64,000 nt of DNA from NCBI GenBank assembly GCA_004154925.1, contig QJNS01000748.1:62001-126000 (forward strand). Direction: 5' to 3'. Position 1 is the first letter of the stretch, and each line of letters begins with the position of its first letter. This DNA is from Monosporascus cannonballus. Its lineage: Eukaryota > Ascomycota > Sordariomycetes > Xylariales. Below the pieces are notes generated by a model. It worked only from the letters and a program-made list of their open reading frames with translations. It searched no databases and was not told the DNA's origin. Positions 36,600 to 47,229 of the stretch are shown here, piece after piece. Both the position numbers and the translations under genes were made by a program.

Positions 36600-39500
36600 A
36601 AATTAGCCCGAAAAAAATAATGCCCGTAAAAAAACCCCTTTTATTATTATAAATAATATAATTACTAAACGAAAAAAAGTTAATCCAGCGTACGGTAAAA
36701 AAGCATTATTAGAAAATTATTACGGATTTTTATTTTTCATTAGCATTTATTACGAATCCCTAAGAAAAAAAGTTATTAAAGAAGAAATACGTTAATTTAT
36801 AAGAAATCTTTAAAACGATAGCCAGGATAACGCATAATGGGATATACTCGCAAATATAAAAGAACAATTTATTCGATAAAGAAATTGCAAAAGATTTAAA
36901 AAATATTTAATACGGTTCGAAAAAACAGTCCGCCGATAACAACAACAAATATAACAGCTAAATGCGCTAAACGACGAAACATAAATAAAATTCGACAAAT
37001 TCGAATAAGAATTAAAAGAAAAAGGTTACCTATAAAAAAACCGCAAAATAATAAAACCTAAAGAAATTAAAAGGAATTCATAAAAAAGGTTTTAAACGTA
37101 ACGATAAAAAACATGAACGACCTTATTATTTTAGATATATAAATCGGAACGTACTGGTATACCGTAATAATAAATTATGGAGCTTTAAGCGGAAATTATA
37201 TTGTACCGAATATAACTAATAAGCTTAAATTGCTATAGAAATATAAGTTAAAACCTTACATAATGACGAATGCCGAAAATTAGGAATTCGTTTACGATAA
37301 CGGAAAAATTATACGCGAAATTAATTATTTCGAAATTTTTATTAAAAGATAATATTAAACGGTTAATTTCGATATCGTTTTACTTAGAAATTATAATATA
37401 ATCTTAGGATTATTATGGATACGCCAATACGGAATTTTGATTAATAGCGGAACTAGTTAAATAAAATTTGTTTTACTCCTTATTAATAAACGAAAAAAAA
37501 GAATTAAGATCTTAATATTCGATCGATAATAACGACGAATACAGGCATAAGAATACGATAAATACTTTACTACTAAAAAAAATAAAATATAAAAAAAATA
37601 AGTATTAAAGAAAAATACGACGTATTGTTATTACTATTAAAACGAAATTAAAGTAATTAAATAACGATCTGAAATGATAAAAATAACAGCCTAAGAAATT
37701 AAAAAATCTAATTAATATATTATTATAATACTATAAATATAAACAACTTTTTAGGAAAAAGCTTAATACGAAATTATTAGAACATAATAAATAGGATTAT
37801 AAAATAATCCTTAAGGAAAAATGTTCGACGAAATTTTATTTTATTTAAAATTTCAGCAAAAACGAATTACGTATTTTTAAAAAATACCTAGAAAGTCGAT
37901 TATAAAAAAAATAGATTTAACTTTCGAAATCATTAACGGAATATCCAATATTTTTCGTACCTAAGAAAAACGGAAAATTGCGACTTGTGGTTAATTACCG
38001 ATAACTAAACGATATTACTTTTAAAAATTGAATACCACTATTTTTAATTACGGAAATAAAAAACCGATTTTACGGAACCAAATAATTTATAACATTTAAT
38101 TTCAAAAATGGATATAACCTTATAAAAATTAAAAGAAAATACGAATAAAAGATAATTTTTAAAACGAAATACGGACTGTTTAAATATTTGGTTATACTAA
38201 TAGGATTAACGAACGTACCGGTAACTTTCCAACGAATAATTAACTACGTATTACGAAAATATCTCGATATTTTCGTCGTTTGCTATCGCGACAATATTCT
38301 TATTTTTTTAAAAATAAAAAAAGTATACGCAAAATACGTTTATAAGGTTTTTTAACTTTTATAAAACGTAAAACTAGTTATTAATGCAGAAAAAAGTTAA
38401 TTCCATACATAAAAAGTAAAATATTTAAAATATATTATTACCTTAAAATATATTAGGATAAATTTTAAGAAAATTATTGCAATTATAAAATAACAAATAT
38501 CAATAATAATTAAGAAGGTATAAGTATTCCTTGGATTTGTTAATTATTATAAGAAGTTTATTCGAAATTTTAGTAAAATAATTATAACCTTAATAAATTT
38601 TACGAAAAAAAAAGGAATTTCAATAAATGCCAGATACTAAAAAAATATTTTGAAATATTAAGGATATAATTATTAACAAATTAATATTAATTATGTACGA
38701 TTTAAACCGTTCCGTTAAGTTAAAAACCGATATTTCGAATTAGGCGTTAAACGTAATAATCGGATAACGAAATAATTAAAACAAATTATATTTTATTATA
38801 TTTTTTTCGTATAAATTAAAAAAACCCGAATTTAATTACGGTATTCCAGATAAGGAATTTATGGCCATTATTATAACATTTCGAAAATTTAAGCATTTCT
38901 TAAAAAGAAACTCGTATTAGGTCAAAGTTTATACGGATTATTAAAATCTTATCCGATTTACTACAACCAAAAAACTTATAGGACGATAATTAAAATACGT
39001 AAAAAAATTGACAAACTTTGATTTCGTTATTATTTACAAAAAAGAATTCAAAAAACGGCAAAATAAATACTTTAAGCAAAAAACCAAATTTCGAAAAGAA
39101 ATTAGTTAAAATTAGCTATATAATTTTCGATATTATTACAAAAAAATATTTACGCTTACGATAAATTACGATAATTCGGGTAATACCTTATAATATATAC
39201 TAGAAAATTTAATAATATAACAATAATTTCCCAAAAAACCAAAAAAACGGACAAAATATAAATTTCAAAGGAATACCGGAAAAATCTAATACGAAAAATA
39301 TACGAATATTAATTATACGAATATTTAAGGATCCACAAAATCCTAAAACGACTTTAATATATATATTCCTTTTTTAAAATAAAACTAACAATAAAAAATT
39401 ATACAATAATACCATATTTGCGCCAAAATAAAGATTCGATAATATAAGCCATACGAAAAATTATAGTTATTATTAATTATAAAATAATTATGGTATTTAA

Positions 39501-40330
39501 TAATATTCGATTTTATTATTAAATTTCCTATATTAAAAAATCCAATTACGGAAATATATTACGATAACAGTTTCGTAATCGTCGACCGATTTACGAAATT
39601 TTCCTACTTTTTACCATATTATAAGGACATAAACGCCAAATAACTGGTATACATTTTTTTCAAATATATTTTTAACATATATAAATTATGAATACATATT
39701 ATATTAAATAAAAAATCGATATTTATATTTAAATTTTAATAAAGCCTTATAATATGAATCGGCCTAAATCATAAATTATTTAACGTATTTAAACTATAAA
39801 CGGATAAATAAATAAAACGAATAAATCAAACTTTAAAAATTTATTTGCGATATTATATTAATTATGAACAAAATAATTAAATTAAAAAATTATTAATCGC
39901 ATAATTAACTTATAATATTAATTTCTAAAAAAATATCAAAATAATACTTATAAACGCAAATTTTGGTTTTATTTCAGAAATTTATAAAAAAAAAATATAA
40001 CGATAATCCAATTAATATCAAAATAATTTTTATATTACAATAATTACGATAGTTGTAACAAAAAATAAAGATAAAATTAAAATTCGTACGAAATTAAATA
40101 AATAAGTATTATAATTAAAAAAAGTTAAAAAAAATTAACTTATAAAAAAGAGGAAATAATTTTCCTAATTACCAAAAATATTTAAATAAAACGACTTAAT
40201 AAAAAATTCGATTTCAAATATATCGGTTTATATAAAATCGCCAAAAAATCTCAAAAAATAATTATTAATTAAAATTTCTACCAAAAGTTAAACTTTATTT
40301 AATTTTTTATATTTTCTTATTCGAATTAGT
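36600..40330 (+). pseudogene. pol relic of nested Gypsy element
   Basis: Reverse transcriptase reads KLRLVVNYR.LNDIT (about 37,975) where VDYRQLN is expected. The catalytic box reads Tyr-Arg-Asp-Asn at 38284-38295 after NYVLRKYLDIFVVC. RNase H follows. The integrase core is visible as PITEIYYDNSFVIVDRFTKF (about 39,540-39,600), the second catalytic Asp segment. All three enzymes carry Asp-to-Asn or stop changes of the G-to-A or C-to-T type, so the element is dead. A chromodomain was not found. Confidence 0.83.
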
Positions 40331-40506
40331 AGCAAATACAATTAAAATACATATAATACAAAACGATATAAAAATAAAAAACGAATAAATATATAAAATA
40401 AAAAAGATATTTGATATGCGAAAATAAAACGGATTTACCTAATACCTAATTAAATAAAAAAAATACCCAAATTCCGAAAATATCTGAAAATCTGCTAAAA
40501 ATCTTA

Positions 40507-40976
40507 TTAGCGCCTAGCGCTTATTAAAAAATTTTTACTAGCAGCAGCAGAACCACCCGAAATAATGGCATCCCAGTTTACGAAATCCAAAAAAGAAAGC
40601 CCTTGGTCCACCATATTCTAATTAATAACATCTATCCCTTTTAAAGCTTGAACCTTTATTACGGATTTCGATTTTAATTACGTAAAGTCGTTAAAATTAT
40701 TTAAGGACTAAAAGGTACGATTAACAAATTTCGTACCCTAAGATTAATAATACTGGCGCTAACGATATATGCAAAAAAAAAACGCGCAAAAACTTTAGAT
40801 AAAAACTTTTCGGCCATTAATTCTTTTTTTTTTTTTAATTTTTTAAATTTTGCGATATAGCGATTAATTATAAAAATAAAAACTTTTATTCCGTCGTACG
40901 AACGACCTCGGTAGACATATTCCTTATAACGAAAAACCTTATCCATTATTTGGCAATTAAGCTGCCGAACAAAACA
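40507..40976 (-). pseudogene. Antisense accessory ORF of nested element
   Basis: Runs opposite to gag-pol, next to the 3' LTR, the same arrangement as in copies 1, 3 and 4. Cys at 40974-40976, Cys six residues on, then Tyr, Tyr and Tyr with spacing x6-x8-x2-x6 fit positions 2-6 of the Cys6 cluster; position 1 falls in a poly-T run and is lost. A Lys/Glu-rich coiled coil follows (KKLKKKKELMAEKFLSKV). The C-terminus reads VNWDAIISGGSAAASK and ends ISARR before a stop at 40507-40509. That C-terminal stretch is unusually free of RIP changes. Confidence 0.72.
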
Positions 40977-41156
40977 AAAAAAAATAAGGCATTACGGTAA
41001 AACTTTCCAGTTCAATTAAATTAACCAAGGCAAATCGCTATTCGGATTTGCGAAAATAACGTTTGGACATACCGGAAAACATATTAAAGGTATACAGAAA
41101 AGATTTACCAGAAAAAAGGAAATCTTAGGGACAAGATTTTGGGAAAAGAGAGATTA

Positions 41157-41548
41157 TGTTACGATCTAACAAGCCACGGCCTCCAGAAACGGTCGCAACA
41201 AAAAGGCCAAGAAAATTATGTGGATCAGGTTACGTAAGGGATTACCAACTTACTGGTGATAAGCCAGTAAGCCGGATTACCAACTTACTAGTGGTAAGCC
41301 AATGAGCCGGATCACCAACTTACTGGTGATAATCCAGCTAACGGAATAAGGATATATACGCTTATTATTTCCATAATTTAAGTAACATTAATTTGTAACA
41401 TTTATTAATACTAATCGTTTGTAATAACAAGATATTAAGAAACGTAACATAATTACTATATCTATTGCTCAAATTCCCACGATACTTCTGCCAATATAAA
41501 TTTGTCGACTTAAGGTTTAGTAGTTGGTTAAACCGCCAAGCCGTCACA
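41157..41548 (+). repeat. 3' LTR of nested Gypsy element
   Basis: 392 bp, TGTTACGATC...GTCACA, preceded by a purine tract and followed by AATTA. Confidence 0.92.
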
Positions 41549-43179
41549 AATTATCGTTCCAAATATCTCTTATAAATTAACGTATTTTTTCCTTAATAAC
41601 CTTTTTTCGTAAAGGTTTATAATAAATACTAATTCAAAATAAAAATCCGTAATAATTTTTTAGTAATGCTTTTTTACCGTACGCTAGATTAAAACTTTTT
41701 CTGTTTGGTAATTATACTATCCAAAATAATAAAAAGGGTTTTCCTGCAGCTATTATTTTTTTTCGGGCCAACTTTTTATTTCGGCCAACTGCTAAATATC
41801 TCCTAAAGCTATGGTTCGAAAATATCGATATTATTACTTATCGTTTTTGTTATTTCCGGTACGATTTGGAAAATCGAATCCCTTATAGTACATACGGGTA
41901 ATTCGTTCGTAAATATGTTATTTTTATTTTTCGTAATCGAGACATTTTCGTTATCGATAGTATATGGCGTATATTTTGTCGTATCGATCGAATATTTCAG
42001 GATAAATTTTCTTTATCCAACCCTAATGCTTACGTAAATATTCTTGTAATATTTTTTGTTATGTTCGCGATATTTATTAGGCCAACCTCTTGGTTTTTCG
42101 TATTTTTCGTCGAATTTCTTATCGTAATAATCTTTATTGAGCTTTTTGCTATAAGTTTAATACGTATTTAATTTGGATTATGTTAATGGCTTTGTTATCG
42201 TTTCCTTAGTTATTTTTGGATTATTTTTCCGATATAGGGATCTAGTTATCTTATTATAACTTTTTAGGCTTTTTGTATTTATAAACCTTATATCCCGTTT
42301 TACTGTAAGTAAAATATTTAATTTAGCTTTAGTTTTATTTATAGGTAACGCCAAGTTCTATAAGCCCTGGCGCCGTTTCGTAAGAAATAAAAGGTATATT
42401 TCGTTTTTTCCCTTGGTTAAATTTATTATACCTCAATCGTTAAACGTATTATTTCTATTTTTTCTATTGTTTTTTAAATTGTTGGTTATTAATCTTAATT
42501 ACTTTTATAATATACCGGTCCAGGGCAATTAATCGTTTAATTTAAATAATTTCATTTTTTATATTATTTTTAAATCTTTTATAAAATATATTAATAAAAA
42601 CGTCGGTTTCGTTATTTTTTATACGGCTTTAACCGCAAAACTTTTAAAAGTTACGGCATATTTAAACGTAAGTTCTTTTTATCGCAATAATAAAAGTTAT
42701 TAAGCCGTAAATTATTTTTTATCTATATTACCGAAATTATTGCGCATTTTATTTTCGAAATTAATATAAAATAAAAAAATCTTATTAATAAAGTTTTTTT
42801 ATCTGATTTTCTTATTTTTAAAAAGTATTTTATAATAAGTTTAAATTAATTAATAGGATTTTCCGTTAGGCATGTTTTTACTGTTAGGACTTTATTCGCC
42901 GGATCGCTAAAGTCCAGAAAACAAAAGTAAATTTGCGCTTAAATTAGAAAAATTTGTGGGTTGCCCTTCCCATTGTAAGGCTCTGGCTTTTTTGGCTTTA
43001 TGCGGGCGAAAAAGGCTTGAGCAGGTAACGTAGCCCTAATTTGTTGGATCTTTTTTTCCAGTTCCCGAATTCGAGCTTAAAACTGCTAAATAAGGGTTTC
43101 CTAAGCGCTGGTCGATATTTTTGAGAATATTGAATATTATTCAGAATTTAATGATATTATTAAACAAAGGTTTGCAACG

Positions 43180-43581
43180 TATAACAGCTATGCGGTTTAA
43201 CCAATTATTAAACCTTAATCGTACCGATTTATATTAGCAAGAATATCATAAAAATCTAAATAATAAATATAATAACATATTACGTTTCGTAATACTAAAA
43301 ATGTCTTAAATAACGAATTATTATTAATAAATATTACAAATAAATATTATTTAAATTATGGAAATATTAAGCAATATATATTTTAATCCTTTTATTATTA
43401 TTTATTTTTATTTAACAAAGTTTGGTTAAACGGTTACTTAATGTTGCTTAGTCGTATTTAGTCGTACTTAATCGTGCTTAGTTAAAACCCGCTAAGCATT
43501 AATTACGTAACCCTGAACTAGCGTAACTTTGTGATCTTGGCTGGACCGTTTCCGCAGGCTTAGCTGGCTTGGGTTGTAACA
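43180..43581 (-). repeat. 5' LTR of Gypsy copy 3
   Basis: 402 bp, TATAACAGC...GTAACA, followed by the duplication CTTTC. Confidence 0.9.
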
Positions 43582-43699
43582 CTTTCGTAATCGTTTTCAC
43601 AACCGCTAACCTCCGTATTTAATGCTGTATTTAGATATATACTAATAACTTAACGAGTTTTAAATAAGTATTCGCGATATTATATCCGGTTAAAAATTA

Positions 43700-44740
43700 T
43701 TTTCGAAAAAATATAAAAATAAAACGAAATATGTATTATGCATTACGTAATTTATTGTTAACGAATACGGCATTTAAAAACGTTACGGATTTCGATTAAT
43801 AAAAAATTTTTTATATCGTAATTTAAAGTTTTTTTTGCTGTGATTGTTTTAAATTGTTTTATAAAAAATAATAATACCGTTTGTCGTATATTTTATAAAA
43901 TTGTAAATTTTCTTATAATATTAATACGTGTTATTAGTAAGTTCGTTAATACTCGTTTTTTTCGAAAAATATTAATTAATAAGAAAATTTCCCCCATAAT
44001 TTCAGGACGTAGTTAAAACGTTCGACGGCTCTTATTTTAAGATTAAAATCGTAAGTAACGCCTTTAAGCAAAAGGTATAAAAAACTGTCAAAAAAATTTA
44101 TTAACAAATATTTTAACCGTTTATAATTTTAATCAACGGTTTATTTACATATTAGTAAGTTAAAAAGTTATGCGAATAATACCAAAATATTTAATGACGT
44201 AATTTATCGTAATAACCTCGTTATTTCTAAAGATAAATATCTGCTCAGCGATACTAGTTACGCTGCCGACAAGCGAATCTTTATTCCGTATTACAGAATA
44301 CGGTATCACCTTCGAAAATATATGCAAACCAGATTAGCGCTACATACGCCGGAAGAACTATATAATCTAAGATATACGTAATTAAAGAACACGATTAAAA
44401 AGGCTTTCAGCAGATAAAAAATATTTTTAAAATCTTTAAGGAAAAACCTTATATATATATTAATACGATATTAAAAACGATTTACGTTATCATTAACCTT
44501 TTTAATTTCCTGTTAAATTACGACAAAGTTAACTTCAATTAACTTGTAAAAATAGATGAAAAATTTATATTAACGATAAAATTTAAGCGAATAACTTTAC
44601 GCGCATAAAAAGACAAAGCGGCGTATACTTTCTTACGGTAAGATATCGTAATAAAATTGCGAAAAAGATATAAAATACGTATCAGAAATTCAGAAATAAT
44701 TAAAGGCGAAAATAATTAATAAAAACGTTATTATTAATTC
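43700..44740 (+). pseudogene. PIF/Harbinger-type (HARBI1-like) transposase relic
   Basis: Plus-strand pieces match the DDE superfamily endonuclease of Harbinger elements. FDGSYFKI carries the first catalytic Asp (44024-44026). SDTSYAADKRIFIPYYRIRY corresponds to the LaDaGY....L.PYR..RYH segment with the second Asp (44250-44252). TPEELYNLRY and KNTIKKAF correspond to the ELFN.RHS..RN.IERAF segment, with the catalytic Glu codon now Lys (44397-44399). The reading frame shifts between the first two motifs and contains stops. No clear TIRs or target duplication were found, so element ends are unknown. Confidence 0.72.
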
Positions 44741-44772
44741 TATTATTATTATTATTGTTGTTGTTGTTATTT
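44738..44772. repeat. TTA/TTG microsatellite
   Basis: A run of ATT units followed by four or more GTT units, just after the transposase relic. Confidence 0.8.
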
Positions 44773-45006
44773 AAGAAGGGCCCAATAATAAGGCGTGATA
44801 AGTTAATTATGATTTTAGAAAATAGGTGCAAAATATTCTCTAATTTATTTTTAATGATAACTTAGATACTGCTAGATCCGAATTATATTTGTTTTGTATG
44901 GGAATTTAACACTTTTAAAACGAGATAACCTTATGTATTACATTTCAACGAAATATGTTAATATCGAGAATCTTATTTCTGAAAAAAAGTTATTTTTTTC
45001 ACACTA

Positions 45007-45863
45007 AGATGACCCCCCTATCCGCGTTCCACCCTTTTAACGCGCTAGTGTTTTTCTATAGAAAATTGTCAAAACCGCTATATTTTTAACAATACTTTTA
45101 AAATTCGAATAAAAGTTGTAAAAATAAGTTAATATAGGTATTTATATTAGCGTTGAGATTTTTATATAATACAAATATTTAAAACTTACTGTATATATAT
45201 AATATTTTTTTAAAAGTTTTATATTTTCGAAAACCTTTCTCTTTTATACTTTTTATGTGTATGTTTGAAAATTTATAACCTTTTTAACATATAAGATATA
45301 AAACGATGTTTTATATATAATTATTATATTATAAGAGCTGTCAAATACAGGTCCCAATTTAGTTATATTTTATTAAATGAAAAGATGTAGCGTAAAAACG
45401 AAAAGTGGAGAAAAATACAAAACATTTTATATATGAAAAAATGATACCTTGTTTTTAAATATTAATAATATAATAATTAATAAAGATATAATACTAATGT
45501 TTTAATAAATTATAAAAAATGAGAAATGTTTAATTATTTAAAAACGCTATATTTTTACTCAATTTCTTTATCTAAATTTATATAAATAAACATATCTTTT
45601 CGATTTTAACAATTTGCTATACAATTTGTATAGGAAAATGTTACAGTTTTATTTTCGCAATTCGACTTAAATTTAATCTATATATATTAATATTATTTAA
45701 GAAAGTTTTGTATTATATATTATTTTATAGCTTTAATTATTACTCCGTCGGTCATTTTTTAATATTTACTTTTGTTAATTAGTTATAAATATGCAGTTTT
45801 GGTGATTTTGTAGGGAAAATAGCGGCGCGTTAAGGAGGTAAAGCGCGGATAGGGGGATCATCT
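45007..45863. mobile_element. 857 bp TIR element with TA duplication
   Basis: Ends are long imperfect inverted repeats of about 55-60 bp. The left begins AGATGACCCCCCTATCCGCG and the right, reversed, begins AGATGATCCCCCTATCCGCG. Each is flanked by TA (45005-45006 and 45864-45865), as in Tc1/mariner-type elements. The inside is extremely AT-rich and has no transposase motif, so it is probably a non-autonomous element whose TIRs kept their GC-rich runs. Length is above typical MITEs. Confidence 0.8.
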
Positions 45864-45865
45864 TA

Positions 45866-46121
45866 CTTTCCTTAAACTACTTTTACTATTTTCACCACCT
45901 TTATAACTTCTAGCACTTTAACACTTTCAACACTTTCACAGCTTTATATCCGTATTATTTGCATCACTTTTATCGCCTTTTTACTTAAGGAGCTCGTAAT
46001 ACCTTCGTTATTATTATAAGATACTTTTTTTCGCTATTTACGCGGTTTTTGCGGCCCGTATCTTCAGTTTCTTCGAAATTTCTAAGTTATCAAAGCTTTA
46101 GATTATTGTTTAAACCAAGAA
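45866..46121. other. Short spacer, nothing recognised
   Basis: Moderately AT-rich, with repeated ACTTTNA-like motifs (about 45,900-45,950), no gene. Confidence 0.5.
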
Positions 46122-46126
46122 ACATG

Positions 46127-46544
46127 TGTGACGGCTAGGGGGTTTAACCAACTATTAAACCTTAGTCGTACAGGTTTATGTTGGCAGGAGTATCGTGAGA
46201 ACCTGAGCAATAAATATAGTAATCGTATTACGTTTCGTAATACCAAGGGTGCCTTAGGTAACGAATTATTATTACAAGCTGAAATTATTTAAATTATGGA
46301 AATAATAAGCGTATATATTTTCGTCTTGGCTTCAGGTGCCTTGGATTAGCTTAAGGGTATTTAATTAGCTAAGTCCTTTTAAGTCCTTTTAAGCTTTTTG
46401 CAGTTTAACTGGCTTAACGTCCTTAAACTAATAATAACGTTTGAACCCATTAAGCCGGTTACGTAACCCTTTGGCGTAAATCGGGGCTGATTTTCTCTAA
46501 AAGCCCGACCGTCTATAAAGGGCTAAAATTGTTAAGTTATAATA
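46127..46544 (-). repeat. 3' LTR of Gypsy copy 4
   Basis: 418 bp, starts TGTGACGGC on the plus strand with its TG kept. Same subfamily as copy 1. Confidence 0.9.
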
Positions 46545-46735
46545 CGATTTCCCTTTTTCCAGAATTTTTGTCCCTAAAAATTAAATTATTTATTCGTTAA
46601 TTTTTAATAAGTAACTTTTTTTTCTTTATTATATCGTGTTATATCGAAAAACGTTATTTTCGTAAACGTATAAATGTTTTAATTTTTTCAGAACGTATTA
46701 ATTACCTTAGTTTTATTATATCGTCAAATTTGTTT

Positions 46736-47218
46736 TATTCGCGTTATAAGTTGGAAAATAAAATTTGCAAAGTTTATCATAATGCGGGAAAATGCGTATA
46801 TTATATTGCGTACGGAGGTTTTTGTAATGTTTTTGATTTTTCCGAATTTGCATATAATAAATTTATTACAAAAGAGGATTGCCTAAAACTAAAAAAGCGT
46901 ATTTTTAAAAAAAACTGTTAAAAATTTAATAATGTTTAAATAAATTATATAATTACATAAGTTGTTGTCGGAAATAAAAAATTTTTTCGTAACTATATTA
47001 TCGAGATATTTTAGCGGGATATTCAAAATGCGAAAATTATAAAGGAATTTGAACGTTTAAAACGGAAGTAGGAACAGTTGGAAGCCGCCGTTACAGCTGT
47101 TACGTTAGCGTAAGCTGCGGCCGACTGGCCCGATATCCCGGCTATTAACTGGTCGGCTATTAACTAAGACGCGCCTATCGTTATTAATAAAAGTTTTTCA
47201 ATAGGCGTTAGGCGTTAA
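46736..47218 (+). pseudogene. Antisense accessory ORF of copy 4, best-kept Cys cluster
   Basis: In the frame opened by TTG at 46730, residues 3, 6, 13, 22, 25 and 32 read Tyr, Tyr, Cys, Cys, Tyr, Cys, spacing x2-x6-x8-x2-x6. Three of six Cys survive, and the spacing falls within the Zn2Cys6 consensus of fungal regulators. The frame closes at 46919-46921. Later pieces (KEFERLKRK, EQLEAAVTAVTLA) form a coiled-coil-like segment. The C-terminal AADWPDIPAINW is shared with copy 1, ending IGVRR and a stop at 47216-47218, as in copy 3. No original start codon can be assigned. Confidence 0.74.
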
Positions 47219-47229
47219 TAAGGTTTTTG

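Larger units (their letters stand above)
34803..41548 (+). mobile_element. Related Gypsy element nested in copy 3
   Basis: A 6,746 bp element with 392 bp LTRs (34803-35194 and 41157-41548), start TGTTACGACC and end GTCACA/GTTATA. It is flanked by the exact duplication AATTA (34798-34802 and 41549-41553), with a purine tract GGGAAAAGAGAG just before the 3' LTR. Gag and pol read on the plus strand, and a minus-strand accessory ORF lies before the 3' LTR. The last part of its LTR and the leader after it match the coding strand of its host family, so it is a sister of the elements it sits in, with a different U3. It is RIP-degraded, but its LTRs keep more GC than the body. Confidence 0.94.
30072..43581 (-). 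mobile_element. Ty3/Gypsy copy 3, split by a nested relative
   Basis: LTRs 30072-30472 and 43180-43581 are flanked by the exact duplication CTTTC (30067-30071 and 43582-43586). Without the nested 34803-41548 insertion the element is about 6.76 kb, close to copy 1. Gag-pol runs on the minus strand. The RT box reads Tyr-Phe-Asp-Asp at 33334-33345, catalytically complete though the frame is broken. The accessory antisense ORF lies at about 30648-31133 next to the 3' LTR. The left LTR keeps its TG end (TGTAACGGC). It shares LTR subfamily with copy 2. Confidence 0.93.
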
